Part shown: positions 8,695 to 18,243 of the stretch, piece by piece
How positions within the stretch are numbered: the stretch's first letter is position 1
Layout: each line of letters begins with the position of its first letter
Origin: Pseudomonas sp. Ga0074129
GTDB lineage: Bacteria; Pseudomonadota; Gammaproteobacteria; Pseudomonadales; Pseudomonadaceae
Assembly (NCBI GenBank): GCA_001465025.1
Contig: LNDO01000079.1
Span: 1 to 64,000 of the forward strand
Reading direction: 5' to 3'
Length of the DNA stretch: 64,000 nt
Made by a program: the position numbers and the translations under genes
The notes under the pieces: model-generated
Database searches by the model: none
What the model was told of the DNA's origin: nothing
Seen by the model: only the letters and a program-made list of their open reading frames with translations

Positions 8695-9020
8695 GGATTA
8701 GGCTCCTGACCGTCAACGTGATCTGTTTGTGTTTCACCCACGCTGCGCAGCGCCAGCACGACGACAAAGGCGGTCATGGCAAAACCAATCACAATGGCCG
8801 TTAACACCAACGCCTGCGGCAGCGGGTCGGCATAACCATCACCCTTGCCGATGACCGTTACCACGCCGCTTTGTAAGCGGCCCATGGCAAACAAAAACAA
8901 ATTGACGGCATAGGAGATCAAGGTCAGACCCAGCACCACCGGAAAGGTCCTTGCCCGCAGCAACAGATAAACACCACTGGCCGTAAGAATGCCCAGGGTA
9001 AGAGCAAAAATGGCTTCCAT
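8691..9020 (-). CDS. mrpC: Mrp/Pha-type cation/H+ antiporter, subunit C
   Basis: A 109-residue protein with three transmembrane segments, homologous to complex I subunit NuoK. The segment GVYLLLRARTFPVVLGL and the following NLFLF match MnhC/PhaC. It starts 1 base after the end of the AB gene and overlaps the D start by 4 bases. The symbol avoids the name phaC because that also denotes polyhydroxyalkanoate synthase. Confidence 0.92.
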   Translation of the reverse strand: MEAIFALTLGILTASGVYLLLRARTFPVVLGLTLISYAVNLFLFAMGRLQSGVVTVIGKGDGYADPLPQALVLTAIVIGFAMTAFVVVLALRSVGETQTDHVDGQEPNP

Positions 9021-9021
9021 C

Positions 9022-11814
9022 TCAGAGCACCTCTTGTTCAGCTTTTTCCTGGGTCAGTTTGCCCAGGTTGGCGAGAATCAGCAGGGTCGCGCCGACTACG
9101 GTGAGGTAAACGCCCAAATCAAACAGCATGGCCGTGGCCAACTCGATTTCACCGATCAGCGGAATATCGAAGTAACCAAACGCGGATGTGAGGAACGGTC
9201 GATCAAACAACCAACTGCCCACCCCGGTGAGGCCCGCCACCACCACACCCAAGCCCGCAATCGCCTGGTAGTTGAGCGGCAGCCGCGACTGCGTCCACTG
9301 AACACCACTGGCTACGTATTGCAAAATCAAGGCTACGGCCGTCACCAACCCGGCAATAAAACCACCGCCTGGTAGGTTATGGCCACGCAGGAAGATAAAC
9401 ACCGACACCAGCAGTGCCATCGGCAGCAGGATGCGCGACAGCGTGGCGAGGATCAGCGGATGACGATCACGCGCCCACGAGCGGCCAGCCGCATCCACGT
9501 TCGGCTGAGACAGGCGTAGCCCGTTCAGCAAGGCAAAGATACCGGCGGCAGCAATGGCCAAGACCGTCACTTCGCCCATGGTGTCAAAACCGCGGAAATC
9601 CACCAGGATAACGTTGACCACGTTTTTACCGCCGCCCCCTGAAACGCTGTTTTCAAGGAAGAAGGTCGAAATACTGTCATAGGGTCGGGTCAATACCGCA
9701 AAGACCAACATGGCCACCATCAGGCCAGTGCCGCCGGCGAGCAAGAAATCACGCAGGCCACGCAGACTGCTGGACTCCGCACGGGTGTGTGCCGGTAAAA
9801 AGAACAACGCCAGCATCAGCAGGATGATGGTGACCACCTCAACCGACAGCTGAGTCAACGCCAGATCAGGCGCTGAATAACGTGCGAATGCCAGCACCAC
9901 CATCAGCCCCACCACACTTAGCATCAATAGCGAAACCAACCGCTGGCGATGAAACACGACGGTGATCAGAGCCGCCAAGGCCATAATGGCCAAACCCAAG
10001 GTCGTCATACCCTCGATCGCCGTTAATGGCAGCGGACCGCTGATTTGCGGCAGCGCACTCAAACCATGTGTGACCACAATCAGTGCGGCACCGAGCATTA
10101 ATGCCAGGTAACGCTGCAACGAGGCATTCTCCAGCCAACGCGTCAGGGCGGCACAGGCGCTGACCACAATCACCACGCCACGGTCGAAAATCAGCTTGGC
10201 ATCGACACTGGGTAATCCGGCGTACCAGCGAAACATGGGCTGACGGAACACATAGAGAAGAATGCCGCCAAACAGGGCGATGACGCTCATCAGCAGCGGT
10301 AAGTTAAAACCATGCCAGATCGACAGGCTGTAACTCGGCACATCGCCGCCCAAAGTGGCAGCTGCTGCTGCAGCCAGCAACGGAGCTACCGTGTAAGCCG
10401 GCACCACGCCCACTAGCAGGCAGAGGAACACCAGAATCTCGACCGGCACCTTCATGTAGCGCAGGGGCTCATGAGGTGGGTATTTAGGTAAATCGACGGG
10501 CTCGCCGTTGAAAAATACGTCATGGATAAAGCGCAGCGAGTAGGCCACCGAGAACACGCCGGCCAGGGTGGCCGCAGCCGGTATCACCCAATTGAAACTG
10601 CCCAGCAGATGCTGGTTGAGCGTTTCGGTAAAGAACATCTCTTTGCTGAGGAAGCCGTTAAGCAGCGGCACACCGGCCATCGCCGAAGCGGCGACCATCG
10701 CGAGCACGGCCGTGTGCGGCATGTACTTCCACATGCCGTTAATACGCCGCATATCGCGACTGCCGGTTTCGTGATCGATGATGCCGGCCGCCATAAACAG
10801 CGACGCTTTAAAAGTGGCGTGGTTGATGATGTGAAACACCGCCGCCACCGCCGCCAGGCGCGTATCCAAACCAAACAACAAGGTAATCAGCCCCAGATGG
10901 CTGATGGTCGAATAGGCCAGCAAGCCTTTGAGGTCATGCTGAAACAGCGCCATGCCAGCACCCACCAGCAAAGTCACCAGGCCGGTGATGCTGACGATGT
11001 AGAACCACCACTCTGAGCCTGCCAGCGCCGGATACAAACGCGCCAATAGGAAAACACCCGCCTTGACCATGGTCGCCGAATGCAAGTAAGCCGACACCGG
11101 CGTGGGCGCAGCCATGGCGTGTGGCAGCCAGAAATGGAACGGGAACTGTGCTGATTTGGTAAACACCCCCAGCAGCACCAAAATCAGCGCCAGTGGGTAA
11201 AGCGCATGGGCGCGGATGATATCGCCAGCCGCCAACACCTGCGTCAGCTCATAACTGCCGACGATATGACCAATCAGCAAAATGCCGGCAAACAACGCCA
11301 AACCACCACCACCGGTGACAGCCAGGGCCATGCGCGCGCCTTTGCGTGCATCCGAGCGTGATCCCCAGAAGCCGATCAGCAAAAATGAAGAGAGGCTGGT
11401 CAACTCCCAGAACATCAGCATCAGCAGCAGATTTTCTGAAAGCACCACACCGAGCATCGCGCCCATGAACAGCAGCAAAAACGCGTAAAAACGCCCCATG
11501 GGCTCAGATTTGGACAGGTAATAACGGGCATACAGGATAACCAGCAGGCCGATACCTAAAATCAGCAGGGCAAACAAAAAGCCCAAACCATCAAGACGCA
11601 GGCTGAGGTTCAACCCAATTGCAGGCAACCACTCCAACTTGACCTTGAGTAACTCACCCGCGAACACAGCCGACTGTTGTGAAAGCAACAAAACCAGGCC
11701 GACAAGAGGGGCAATTGCTGCCGCCGTCGCGCATGCGGAACGCCCCAAGCGTTCGGCAAACAGCGGTAAAAACATGCCTAAAAATGGCAACGCGATAATC
11801 AGCGCAAGCGTCAT
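9022..11814 (-). CDS. mrpA: Mrp/Pha-type cation/H+ antiporter, fused subunits A and B
   Basis: The product has 930 residues and about twenty membrane segments. The first two thirds are NuoL-like, with the conserved [20 protein letters not shown] glutamate region and the [20 protein letters not shown] channel segment. The last 200 or so residues carry an MnhB-type domain ([17 protein letters not shown]), so A and B are one polypeptide, as in the Pha/Sha type of Pseudomonas and rhizobia. It heads an operon ABCDEFG on the minus strand. Such antiporters exchange Na+ or K+ for external protons and help pH and salt homeostasis. The upstream gap of 315 bases should hold the promoter. Confidence 0.93.
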   Translation of the reverse strand: MTLALIIALPFLGMFLPLFAERLGRSACATAAAIAPLVGLVLLLSQQSAVFAGELLKVKLEWLPAIGLNLSLRLDGLGFLFALLILGIGLLVILYARYYLSKSEPMGRFYAFLLLFMGAMLGVVLSENLLLMLMFWELTSLSSFLLIGFWGSRSDARKGARMALAVTGGGGLALFAGILLIGHIVGSYELTQVLAAGDIIRAHALYPLALILVLLGVFTKSAQFPFHFWLPHAMAAPTPVSAYLHSATMVKAGVFLLARLYPALAGSEWWFYIVSITGLVTLLVGAGMALFQHDLKGLLAYSTISHLGLITLLFGLDTRLAAVAAVFHIINHATFKASLFMAAGIIDHETGSRDMRRINGMWKYMPHTAVLAMVAASAMAGVPLLNGFLSKEMFFTETLNQHLLGSFNWVIPAAATLAGVFSVAYSLRFIHDVFFNGEPVDLPKYPPHEPLRYMKVPVEILVFLCLLVGVVPAYTVAPLLAAAAAATLGGDVPSYSLSIWHGFNLPLLMSVIALFGGILLYVFRQPMFRWYAGLPSVDAKLIFDRGVVIVVSACAALTRWLENASLQRYLALMLGAALIVVTHGLSALPQISGPLPLTAIEGMTTLGLAIMALAALITVVFHRQRLVSLLMLSVVGLMVVLAFARYSAPDLALTQLSVEVVTIILLMLALFFLPAHTRAESSSLRGLRDFLLAGGTGLMVAMLVFAVLTRPYDSISTFFLENSVSGGGGKNVVNVILVDFRGFDTMGEVTVLAIAAAGIFALLNGLRLSQPNVDAAGRSWARDRHPLILATLSRILLPMALLVSVFIFLRGHNLPGGGFIAGLVTAVALILQYVASGVQWTQSRLPLNYQAIAGLGVVVAGLTGVGSWLFDRPFLTSAFGYFDIPLIGEIELATAMLFDLGVYLTVVGATLLILANLGKLTQEKAEQEVL

Positions 11815-12129
11815 ACAAAACCCCTTTTCTCGAACCAGACCATTAAGACTGGCCAGCTGAATTTAGAACCAGCTCATTGCGGCAATCCACGGCGCTAACC
11901 GTGACCCCATCCGACCTGACAGCACCCTGCATCAGGGATAGAGGGTATCCCACCCCAACGCGAGCGATTATCCATAACTATCGCCCAGCCGTCATGGATA
12001 GAATTATTTCCAAACACTCCGCCTCTGAGCGCCAGCCGAGTTGTGCAACCCACTGATAATTCGTCAGTTACTGAAACGCAAGGCAATAAAAAACCGGACC
12101 AGCCTGCACTGATCTGGTTTTAGGGTCAC
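11815..12129. other. Intergenic region upstream of the antiporter operon
   Basis: These 315 bases contain no credible gene. They hold a 7-base inverted repeat, TATCCAT at 11969-11975 facing ATGGATA at 11994-12000, about 155 bases upstream of the antiporter start, and a hairpin near 12090-12122 that probably ends the downstream-facing lipoprotein gene. I could not settle on a -35/-10 pair for the antiporter promoter. The inverted repeat might be an operator, but only its symmetry and position support this. Confidence 0.45.
12090..12122 (-). terminator. Possible rho-independent terminator of the glycine-zipper lipoprotein gene
   Basis: On the minus strand, just after the stop of the lipoprotein gene, the sequence reads AAAACCAG, a spacer, CTGGT, then CCGGTTTTTTATT. 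The short stem is imperfect, but it is followed by a run of T, as expected for an intrinsic terminator. Confidence 0.5.
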
Positions 12130-12591
12130 TCAGCGGGAAACGCGGCTGGTGCCATTCACGGTCAGGATGCGTACACGCTCGCCAACGCGGAAAATCTGGT
12201 TTTCCTCAACTTCTTGCACATAAGCACGCAGGCTGCCGTCATCTTCACGCACGGTAATTTCAACGCCCTGGGCGCGGGTCAGCCCCTCTTCGGTCATCGC
12301 GCCCAGCAAACCACCGGCCACAGCACCAACAACGGCTGCGACTGCGCTGCCACGACCACCACCAACGCCACTGCCAGCCACACCGCCAATTACAGCGCCA
12401 GCACCGGCACCAATCGGGGTTTTAGTGCCTTCAATTTTGACCGGACGCAGCGATTCGATGGTACCCATACGAACAGTTTGCACCGCGCGGGCTTCGTCAC
12501 GCGAATAGCTATCGCCGGTGAGGTTGGAGGCACAACCACTGAGCAGAACCAGTGCAGCGCACGAGGCGGCCAGAGCAATCAATTTACGCAT
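12130..12591 (-). CDS. Glycine-zipper outer-membrane lipoprotein, SlyB/Pcp-like
   Basis: This 153-residue protein has a lipoprotein signal ending LLSGC (lipidated Cys20). A Gly/Ala-rich glycine-zipper segment follows at about 62-98 (GAGAGAVIGGVAGSGVGGG...), then a small C-terminal beta domain with RVGERVRIL. This is the SlyB/Pcp outer-membrane lipoprotein architecture. SlyB proteins are linked to envelope integrity and, in enterics, to PhoP control; neither is shown here. In P. aeruginosa a similar gene lies beside the antiporter operon, as it does here. Confidence 0.85.
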   Translation of the reverse strand: MRKLIALAASCAALVLLSGCASNLTGDSYSRDEARAVQTVRMGTIESLRPVKIEGTKTPIGAGAGAVIGGVAGSGVGGGRGSAVAAVVGAVAGGLLGAMTEEGLTRAQGVEITVREDDGSLRAYVQEVEENQIFRVGERVRILTVNGTSRVSR

Positions 12592-12873
12592 TATCTTTTC
12601 TCCAATTGAACAGGCCTTCTACGACGCCTGAGAGGTCGAACTGTCAGCGGCAACTATAGAGCAAAACCCTTGCATTAGGCTTACAGGCACAAACGAACAA
12701 GACCTATAAACGTATACATCGAGCAGGGTTAATGCGTTAAACCAACCGACTCAAGATCAGACCAGCCAACAAAGCTGAAGTTTACTTGTTGCAGGTCAGT
12801 GGCCATGTGGCTCATAGGCCGTTTAAATGCGTTCAGGCCTGCAGAGATCGTCAGGCACTTGCATGAGGATGCT

Positions 12874-13110
12874 ATGGATTACTTTATTGTCGCTATTACC
12901 ACGGTGGCCGGGCTGTATTTTCACGGGTGGCTTTATGTGCGAATCAAACGCTGGATGGACCGGGATCTGGCCTTATCACTGGCGGGTGACTCGCCCGCCA
13001 AACGTGAGTACATGCTGCAACGCCTGCAGGAAGCGCAATCGACAGGCATCAAGCGCAAGGCGCTGCACATCTGGCTGCAACAGGCCGCTGAACACTACAA
13101 CGGCCAGTAA
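12874..13110 (+). CDS. Small membrane-anchored hypothetical protein
   Basis: The product has 78 residues from the ATG at 12874, chosen because GAGGAT stands 5-6 bases upstream; a GTG at 12799 lacks such a site. It begins with one hydrophobic segment (FIVAITTVAGLYFHGWLYV) followed by a basic, amphipathic tail. I know of no function. A gene of this size and position precedes pdxH in P. aeruginosa as I remember it. It converges on pdxH with an 8-base gap. Confidence 0.72.
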   Translation: MDYFIVAITTVAGLYFHGWLYVRIKRWMDRDLALSLAGDSPAKREYMLQRLQEAQSTGIKRKALHIWLQQAAEHYNGQ

Positions 13111-13118
13111 CCGAAGCA

Positions 13119-13766
13119 TCAAGGCGCCAGACGTTCACGCACCCAGGCACCGTCTTGCAGGCGATAGTTGAGGCGATCGTGCAGACGACTGGAGCGCCCC
13201 TGCCAGAACTCAATGCGCTCCGGCAATAAACGATAACCGCCCCAGTGCGGCGGGCAATGCGGTGCACGGTCTAGGAAGCGCTGTTCGGTTTCGGCCAGCA
13301 GACTCTCCAACTCAGTGCGATCAGCAATCACCTGGCTCTGGGGTGACGCCCACGCGCCCAGTCGGCTGCCCAGTGGCCGCACTTGAAAATAAGCATCACA
13401 TTCAGCGGCGGTGACGCGCTCCACTCGCCCCTCAATACGCACCTGACGCTCCAGGCTGGGCCAGAAAAAGGTCATGGCGGCAAAAGGATTAGCGGCCAAA
13501 TGCTGGCCTTTAGCGCTGTCGTAGTTACTAAAGAACGTGAAGCCGCGAGCATCCAGGCCCTTGAGCAGCAACACCCGGCAATGCGGCCGGCCTTGCGCGT
13601 CCACCGTGGCCAGGGTCATGGCATTAGGCTCAACCGGCAATTGCTCGGTTTTTACCGCATCGGCAAACCATTGCTCAAACAGCGCAAATGGGGCTTGCGG
13701 GGCTTGCGCTTCGCTCAGGCCATCACGGGTGTAGTCACGGCGCATGTCAGCCAGGGTTTGGGTCAT
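13119..13766 (-). CDS. pdxH: Pyridoxamine/pyridoxine 5'-phosphate oxidase
   Basis: PdxH uses FMN and oxygen to oxidise pyridoxamine- or pyridoxine-5'-phosphate to pyridoxal-5'-phosphate, the last step of vitamin B6 synthesis and salvage. The 215-residue length is usual. Visible family segments are [20 protein letters not shown] with the LKG loop, [11 protein letters not shown] for FMN contact, [18 protein letters not shown] and the C-terminal RLHDR...W...RLAP end. It is a soluble homodimeric enzyme. It lies alone on the minus strand between a small membrane protein and an OmpA-type lipoprotein. Confidence 0.95.
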   Translation of the reverse strand: MTQTLADMRRDYTRDGLSEAQAPQAPFALFEQWFADAVKTEQLPVEPNAMTLATVDAQGRPHCRVLLLKGLDARGFTFFSNYDSAKGQHLAANPFAAMTFFWPSLERQVRIEGRVERVTAAECDAYFQVRPLGSRLGAWASPQSQVIADRTELESLLAETEQRFLDRAPHCPPHWGGYRLLPERIEFWQGRSSRLHDRLNYRLQDGAWVRERLAP

Positions 13767-13853
13767 TGACGGATCCTCTCAATCAGAAGTGACCCAGCTT
13801 ACCCGCGAGCGCCGTGCTTGGCTTGATCTGCGGCAAAAAACCGCTGCGTGAAA

Positions 13854-14537
13854 TTACTGACCTTTTGCCGGCTTATCCGCTTTGGCCACGGCTTTGGCAT
13901 TTTTGTCAGTAACCGGTTTTACCGCAGCCACAGCTGTGGCCGGTGCTGGCTTGCTGTACTTGGCGATCAGGGCGTTGAGGGTGTCTTTTGACGTTAAGAG
14001 GATTTCCACGCGGCGATTAAGCGCACGCCCCTGCTGACTGTCGTTGGCCGCGCGCGGCATGTCGGAGCCCAGCCCTTTGACCATCAGCCGGTTTTGCTTA
14101 AGGCCACTCAAACGGAAAATTGAGGTGAACGCGCGGGCGCGTTGATGGCTCAACTCTTGATTAGCCTTCAACTCACCACTGCTGTCGGCATGACCGAGGA
14201 TCAGCACGCCGATGGTTTCGTCCTTCTCCAGCAGCTTGGCCATGCGGCTAAGTGGCGACAGGGTGCTGGGCAGCATCATGTGCGGGCGGTCTGGGTTAAA
14301 TGACCCTTGCACCGGGGCCGTAACCACCAACAGATTTTCACGACGTTCAAATTCGAAGTGCGTGCCTTTGATGGCTTCACGCACTTTCGGCTCGTATACA
14401 TCTAGCCAAGCCTGAGTGACAGCAGGCGCAGGCATGGCAACTACTTTTTTGGGCGCTGGCTTTTCTGTTTTCTCAAACGCGCTGCAACCGCTGATCAACA
14501 CACACAAAGCGATGGCAAGGGTTTTGTTAAAAGGCAT
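13854..14537 (-). CDS. OmpA-family lipoprotein
   Basis: From the ATG at 14537 the protein has 227 residues and a clean lipoprotein signal, LISGC, with Cys18 lipidated. Starts at 14552 or 14561 would add residues before the signal. The C-terminal half is an OmpA/MotB peptidoglycan-binding domain with GVLILGHADSSGELKAN and NRRVEIL. It should tether the outer membrane to peptidoglycan. The last 30 or so residues are Lys/Ala/Pro-rich and probably disordered. It is one of two OmpA-type lipoproteins within 9 kb. Confidence 0.87.
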   Translation of the reverse strand: MPFNKTLAIALCVLISGCSAFEKTEKPAPKKVVAMPAPAVTQAWLDVYEPKVREAIKGTHFEFERRENLLVVTAPVQGSFNPDRPHMMLPSTLSPLSRMAKLLEKDETIGVLILGHADSSGELKANQELSHQRARAFTSIFRLSGLKQNRLMVKGLGSDMPRAANDSQQGRALNRRVEILLTSKDTLNALIAKYSKPAPATAVAAVKPVTDKNAKAVAKADKPAKGQ

Positions 14538-14627
14538 CGGGAATCCACACATGATTAGCAAAAAGCCGTTAGCGACCTGCGTTGTTTCAGCGCAGGCCTG
14601 ATTTGACCGGCAGTTTAGCCGAGCCTG

Positions 14628-15776
14628 CTACAAACAATCAGCCAGCAAACGCGCAAGTTTTTGCGCACGCGGGTCCATCAAGACGAACGGTCCCAGGTTA
14701 TTAGTAACAAAACCAAACGCCACGTCGCGCTCCGGGTCGGCAAAGCCAATCGACCCGCCTGCACCCGGATGACCAAACGCACGCGGGCCTATGCCATAGG
14801 TGGCGTTGGCCACATCGGGCTGGTCCAGCATGCAGCCCAAGCCAAAACGTGTGCGGGTCAGCAGGGTTTTGTCTTCACCCACAGCATGCTCACGGGTCAA
14901 CTCGTTGAGCAATTCGCTTTCTAGCAACCGACCATCAAGTAATCCCGTGTAAAAACCGGCCAGGCTGCGGGCATTGCCGTGACCATTGGCGGCCGGCTGC
15001 TGCATGCGTCGCCATTCAGGCTTATTGGTGCTGGTCATGATCGATGGCGGATTGGTGAATGCACGAGTGCTCATCGCAGCGGGTTCGCTCATCATGGTTT
15101 TCAGCAGGCGCTGGGCAGCGGCATCACCGAAGTTGCCTTTGCCGCGAGAGATGATGGCCACGCGCTCGAAGTCTTCATCGGCCAGGCCCACATGAAAATC
15201 CAGCCCAAGCGGCGTAGCGGTACGCGCGACAATGGATTCACCCGGCCCTCGCCCTTCAACCCGGCGCAGCACTTCACCCACCAACCAGCCATAAGTAATA
15301 GGCGCATAACCATGCCCCTCGCCCAAGGCCCACCAGGGCTGCTCGGCAGCCAGCGCTCGGGTCATGGTGGGCCAGTCATACAGCGCTTCGGCGGGCAGCA
15401 TTTGGCGCAAAGCGGGCAAGCCCGCCTGGTGGCTGAGCAGGTGGCGCAAGGTGATTTTTTCTTTGCCGTTTGCCGCGAATTCCGGCCAGTAGCGTGCGAC
15501 AGGGGCATCCAACTCCAACTTGCCCTCACCCACCAACTGCAGGACGGTAACGGCAGTAAAGGTTTTGGTGCAGGAGAACAGGTTGAGGATGGTGTCACTG
15601 TGCCAGGCGTGCTGACCCTCTTTATCGGCAACCCCCGCCCATAAGTCGACCACGGTTTCCCCGCCAATCTGCACACACAGTGCCATACCGCGCTCTTGCG
15701 GGTCGTCGAACAGGGCCGCAAATGCATCCCTCAACGCCTCAAACTTGAGGTCAAAATAGCCCTGAATTTGCACCAC
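14628..15776 (-). CDS. Serine hydrolase / esterase of the beta-lactamase (EstB) family
   Basis: The product has 382 residues. The class C beta-lactamase-type catalytic motif SCTK is at 68-71, and a Tyr motif (YAPITYGW) lies about 110 residues later. Members such as EstB hydrolyse short-chain esters; true beta-lactamase activity is rare. There is no signal peptide, so it is probably cytoplasmic. It stands alone on the minus strand downstream of the GH50-like gene, with about 100 bases between them. Substrate unknown. Confidence 0.85.
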   Translation of the reverse strand: MVQIQGYFDLKFEALRDAFAALFDDPQERGMALCVQIGGETVVDLWAGVADKEGQHAWHSDTILNLFSCTKTFTAVTVLQLVGEGKLELDAPVARYWPEFAANGKEKITLRHLLSHQAGLPALRQMLPAEALYDWPTMTRALAAEQPWWALGEGHGYAPITYGWLVGEVLRRVEGRGPGESIVARTATPLGLDFHVGLADEDFERVAIISRGKGNFGDAAAQRLLKTMMSEPAAMSTRAFTNPPSIMTSTNKPEWRRMQQPAANGHGNARSLAGFYTGLLDGRLLESELLNELTREHAVGEDKTLLTRTRFGLGCMLDQPDVANATYGIGPRAFGHPGAGGSIGFADPERDVAFGFVTNNLGPFVLMDPRAQKLARLLADCL

Positions 15777-15874
15777 GCTGTTTACCCCACCGATCTCAAT
15801 ACTGGGTCAAAAGTTAAACCATTGTTTCACCGCGCACGGGCACGTTCACCTTACGCTCGATTGGTAATTGCTCG

Positions 15875-18079
15875 TCAGGGTGCCGGATTTGCCTCTGCTG
15901 GCTGCAGTTTGAGGATCATTGCGGCTGCATCCAAATTGGCTTGTCGCACACGCTTAACAAAATCATCCCAAGGCCGATCGGTAATCGCGACAAGGCCCAG
16001 GTGACCATTTTCACCATCCAGTAGACGCCCGGTAACGGGCTGATCGAGATACTGAAACCAGTGCGCACCGACTATCTGCGGCTCATCAAGCGCTCTGCTG
16101 AGAAAGTGCGCATAGGCTGGGCCACGTTCTTGTTCTTTGTGAACTTCGGCAACGCCTCCCCAGAAGGGACCGCGATCACGCGAGCCAAAATGAAACTCGG
16201 TGACCATCAGGGGTTTGTCTAACGGGCGCAAGGTGGCGAAATCAAAACCATGCTGTGGCTCGCGGGTGTAAAAGTTGAAACTCAACACATCACAAAACTG
16301 CGCACAGGCCTCAACGGCTTCGGGGATGCTGCTTGCAAAACGCCCGCCCAACAGCATGTGGTTAGGTGCGTGCCATTCGAGCGAGTCGGCAATGGTTTTG
16401 AAATACGTGTCGGCGTAGAGACGCAAAAACGCCTGCATATCACGCTCAATGGCCGGGTGCTCGGCATTCGGCAAGGGCGCATCGAAGCCGGGATCTTCCA
16501 TTAATTCCCACGCCGGCAGTTCTATGCCCCACGCCCGCGACAGCCCTGAATGATTACGATACTTGTCGCGCAATTGCTTCAAAAAGGCGCGTTTAGCGGG
16601 CACATCCGTTGTCAGACGCAATGTGGCATAGGCCAGCGCATACCGACCACGAGGGTCATCAACAGCGCCCGACCATGCCAATTCGTTATCCGCAAAATAC
16701 CCGAGCAACCAGGGGTTTTCGCGGTGATCACGTGAGGCGATAGCTACCGCGCGCTCTGTTGCCATCGCAAAACGCGGATCAAACGGATCAGGCATCGCGC
16801 CCCACCAGTCAACCCCGGTGCTGATGGTCGCGTAGTCACCATGAATCGACAGCGGAATGCTGAAAGGCATGGCTGCGTCGCCACCAAAATCTACCTCGCT
16901 CCAATTACCCAGGGTATTAAAGCCCCAGGCTTGCAGGCGCTCGACGCTACGAGCGCGCCAGGCGGCAGGATTTTGCTGCGCGTCTGTGCGCTGCAAATTA
17001 GCCTGATAGAAGTCAAACCAAAGCCCATTGGCAAAGGCCCGCCCTTGGTTAGCACCGGTAGAGCTGCGGCTATCGGCGGTGCCAAAGTAAGCCGCCAGTG
17101 GATCGCCGGCCTTCGGCAACTCGCTGAACATCGCCTCACGCTCAGCCACATAGGTCGCACTCTGTTGCGCGGTGACCGCGTTAACACCCAGCGAGTAGAA
17201 AGGGTTGCCCTCGGGTGTCACCAGAAACCAGCGCTCACCACGTTTTTCTGTGCGGAAGAAGCCGCTTGCAGTGAACGATGCTCCACCGGTCCAACCGCCG
17301 AATTTGTCTTGTGCGGGGCGCTCTGCAAGCCAAGCCTGCAGTTGCTTACGTTCGGCGATTGCCGATTGCTGCAGTTGTTCATCCTTTTTAATTTTGCCCG
17401 GCCAATCGGCACGCGTGAACTGGCCATAACGGTCAACAATTGCGGCATAGGCAGCGTCCGTCACTGACTCAGCGGTGACCCCGAACTGGCTGATTAGCAG
17501 ATGCTGCACGGCTTTGGGCTGGGGCATGGTCACCGCCAGCGACTTAACCTGGCTCAGGTCTAGCGCACCACTGACCGTATCGGCGAGCAACATGCGCTGC
17601 CCTTTATCAACCCAAGGCATTGGCACGCCTGCGCGCATCCCTTGGTCGCGGGGCGAAGTTGCCTGCAGGGGAATCAGTACGGTTTGCACAGGACCTGCGG
17701 GCAATGCAATGCGCGTAGTCAAACGCTGGCCGTCAACGCTTTCAATCGACACATCCAGGGTCAATGCCCAGTCCATGGCGTTTTGAATGCGCAGTTTGAC
17801 CATTTTTTGTTGAGACCAGTCCCAGGCAGCGCTTTGCGGCGTTAGCGTCAGCCCGGGGTTTTCACTGGGATGAAACGTCACACGGCGCAACACTTCACCT
17901 TGCTGCGTGGGCTCGCCTTTTACGCTGGGAAGTTCTGCGTTCTGCGTAGTGACCTTTACGGCATCAAGCGGCCTGACAAAGTTGAACAATTCAAGGGACT
18001 CTGCCGAAAACGCTGCGCCGCAATAACCTAAAAAGGCCAACTTAAGAAACACTGTTTGCAGCCTGCGCTTGACCTTCAC
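15875..18079 (-). CDS. Secreted GH50/agarase-like glycoside hydrolase
   Basis: The 734-residue protein begins at a GTG preceded by GGAG and has a signal peptide ending AAFSAES. An N-terminal beta-rich domain is followed by a TIM-barrel domain. YFADNELAW places the likely acid/base at Glu466, and MVTEFHFG puts the likely nucleophile at Glu628. These motifs and the length agree best with GH50 beta-agarases or related GH42-like enzymes; the real substrate could be another galactan or an envelope polysaccharide. No other agar-degrading genes are nearby, so an agar diet is doubtful. Codon use looks like that of its neighbours. Confidence 0.7.
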   Translation of the reverse strand: MKVKRRLQTVFLKLAFLGYCGAAFSAESLELFNFVRPLDAVKVTTQNAELPSVKGEPTQQGEVLRRVTFHPSENPGLTLTPQSAAWDWSQQKMVKLRIQNAMDWALTLDVSIESVDGQRLTTRIALPAGPVQTVLIPLQATSPRDQGMRAGVPMPWVDKGQRMLLADTVSGALDLSQVKSLAVTMPQPKAVQHLLISQFGVTAESVTDAAYAAIVDRYGQFTRADWPGKIKKDEQLQQSAIAERKQLQAWLAERPAQDKFGGWTGGASFTASGFFRTEKRGERWFLVTPEGNPFYSLGVNAVTAQQSATYVAEREAMFSELPKAGDPLAAYFGTADSRSSTGANQGRAFANGLWFDFYQANLQRTDAQQNPAAWRARSVERLQAWGFNTLGNWSEVDFGGDAAMPFSIPLSIHGDYATISTGVDWWGAMPDPFDPRFAMATERAVAIASRDHRENPWLLGYFADNELAWSGAVDDPRGRYALAYATLRLTTDVPAKRAFLKQLRDKYRNHSGLSRAWGIELPAWELMEDPGFDAPLPNAEHPAIERDMQAFLRLYADTYFKTIADSLEWHAPNHMLLGGRFASSIPEAVEACAQFCDVLSFNFYTREPQHGFDFATLRPLDKPLMVTEFHFGSRDRGPFWGGVAEVHKEQERGPAYAHFLSRALDEPQIVGAHWFQYLDQPVTGRLLDGENGHLGLVAITDRPWDDFVKRVRQANLDAAAMILKLQPAEANPAP

Positions 18080-18243
18080 CTGCTTACTCCTTGACTCACG
18101 GCACTAAAGAGAACTGAGGGAGGCATATGTTGCCTCTTTAAAAATACGGTTTTGCGGTACGACCTGTAGATTTTGCCCGTGACATTCTGACGATTTCCAG
18201 CGCAGTGCCATGACGTGCTGGCCCACTGACCTGCGGCAACGTC

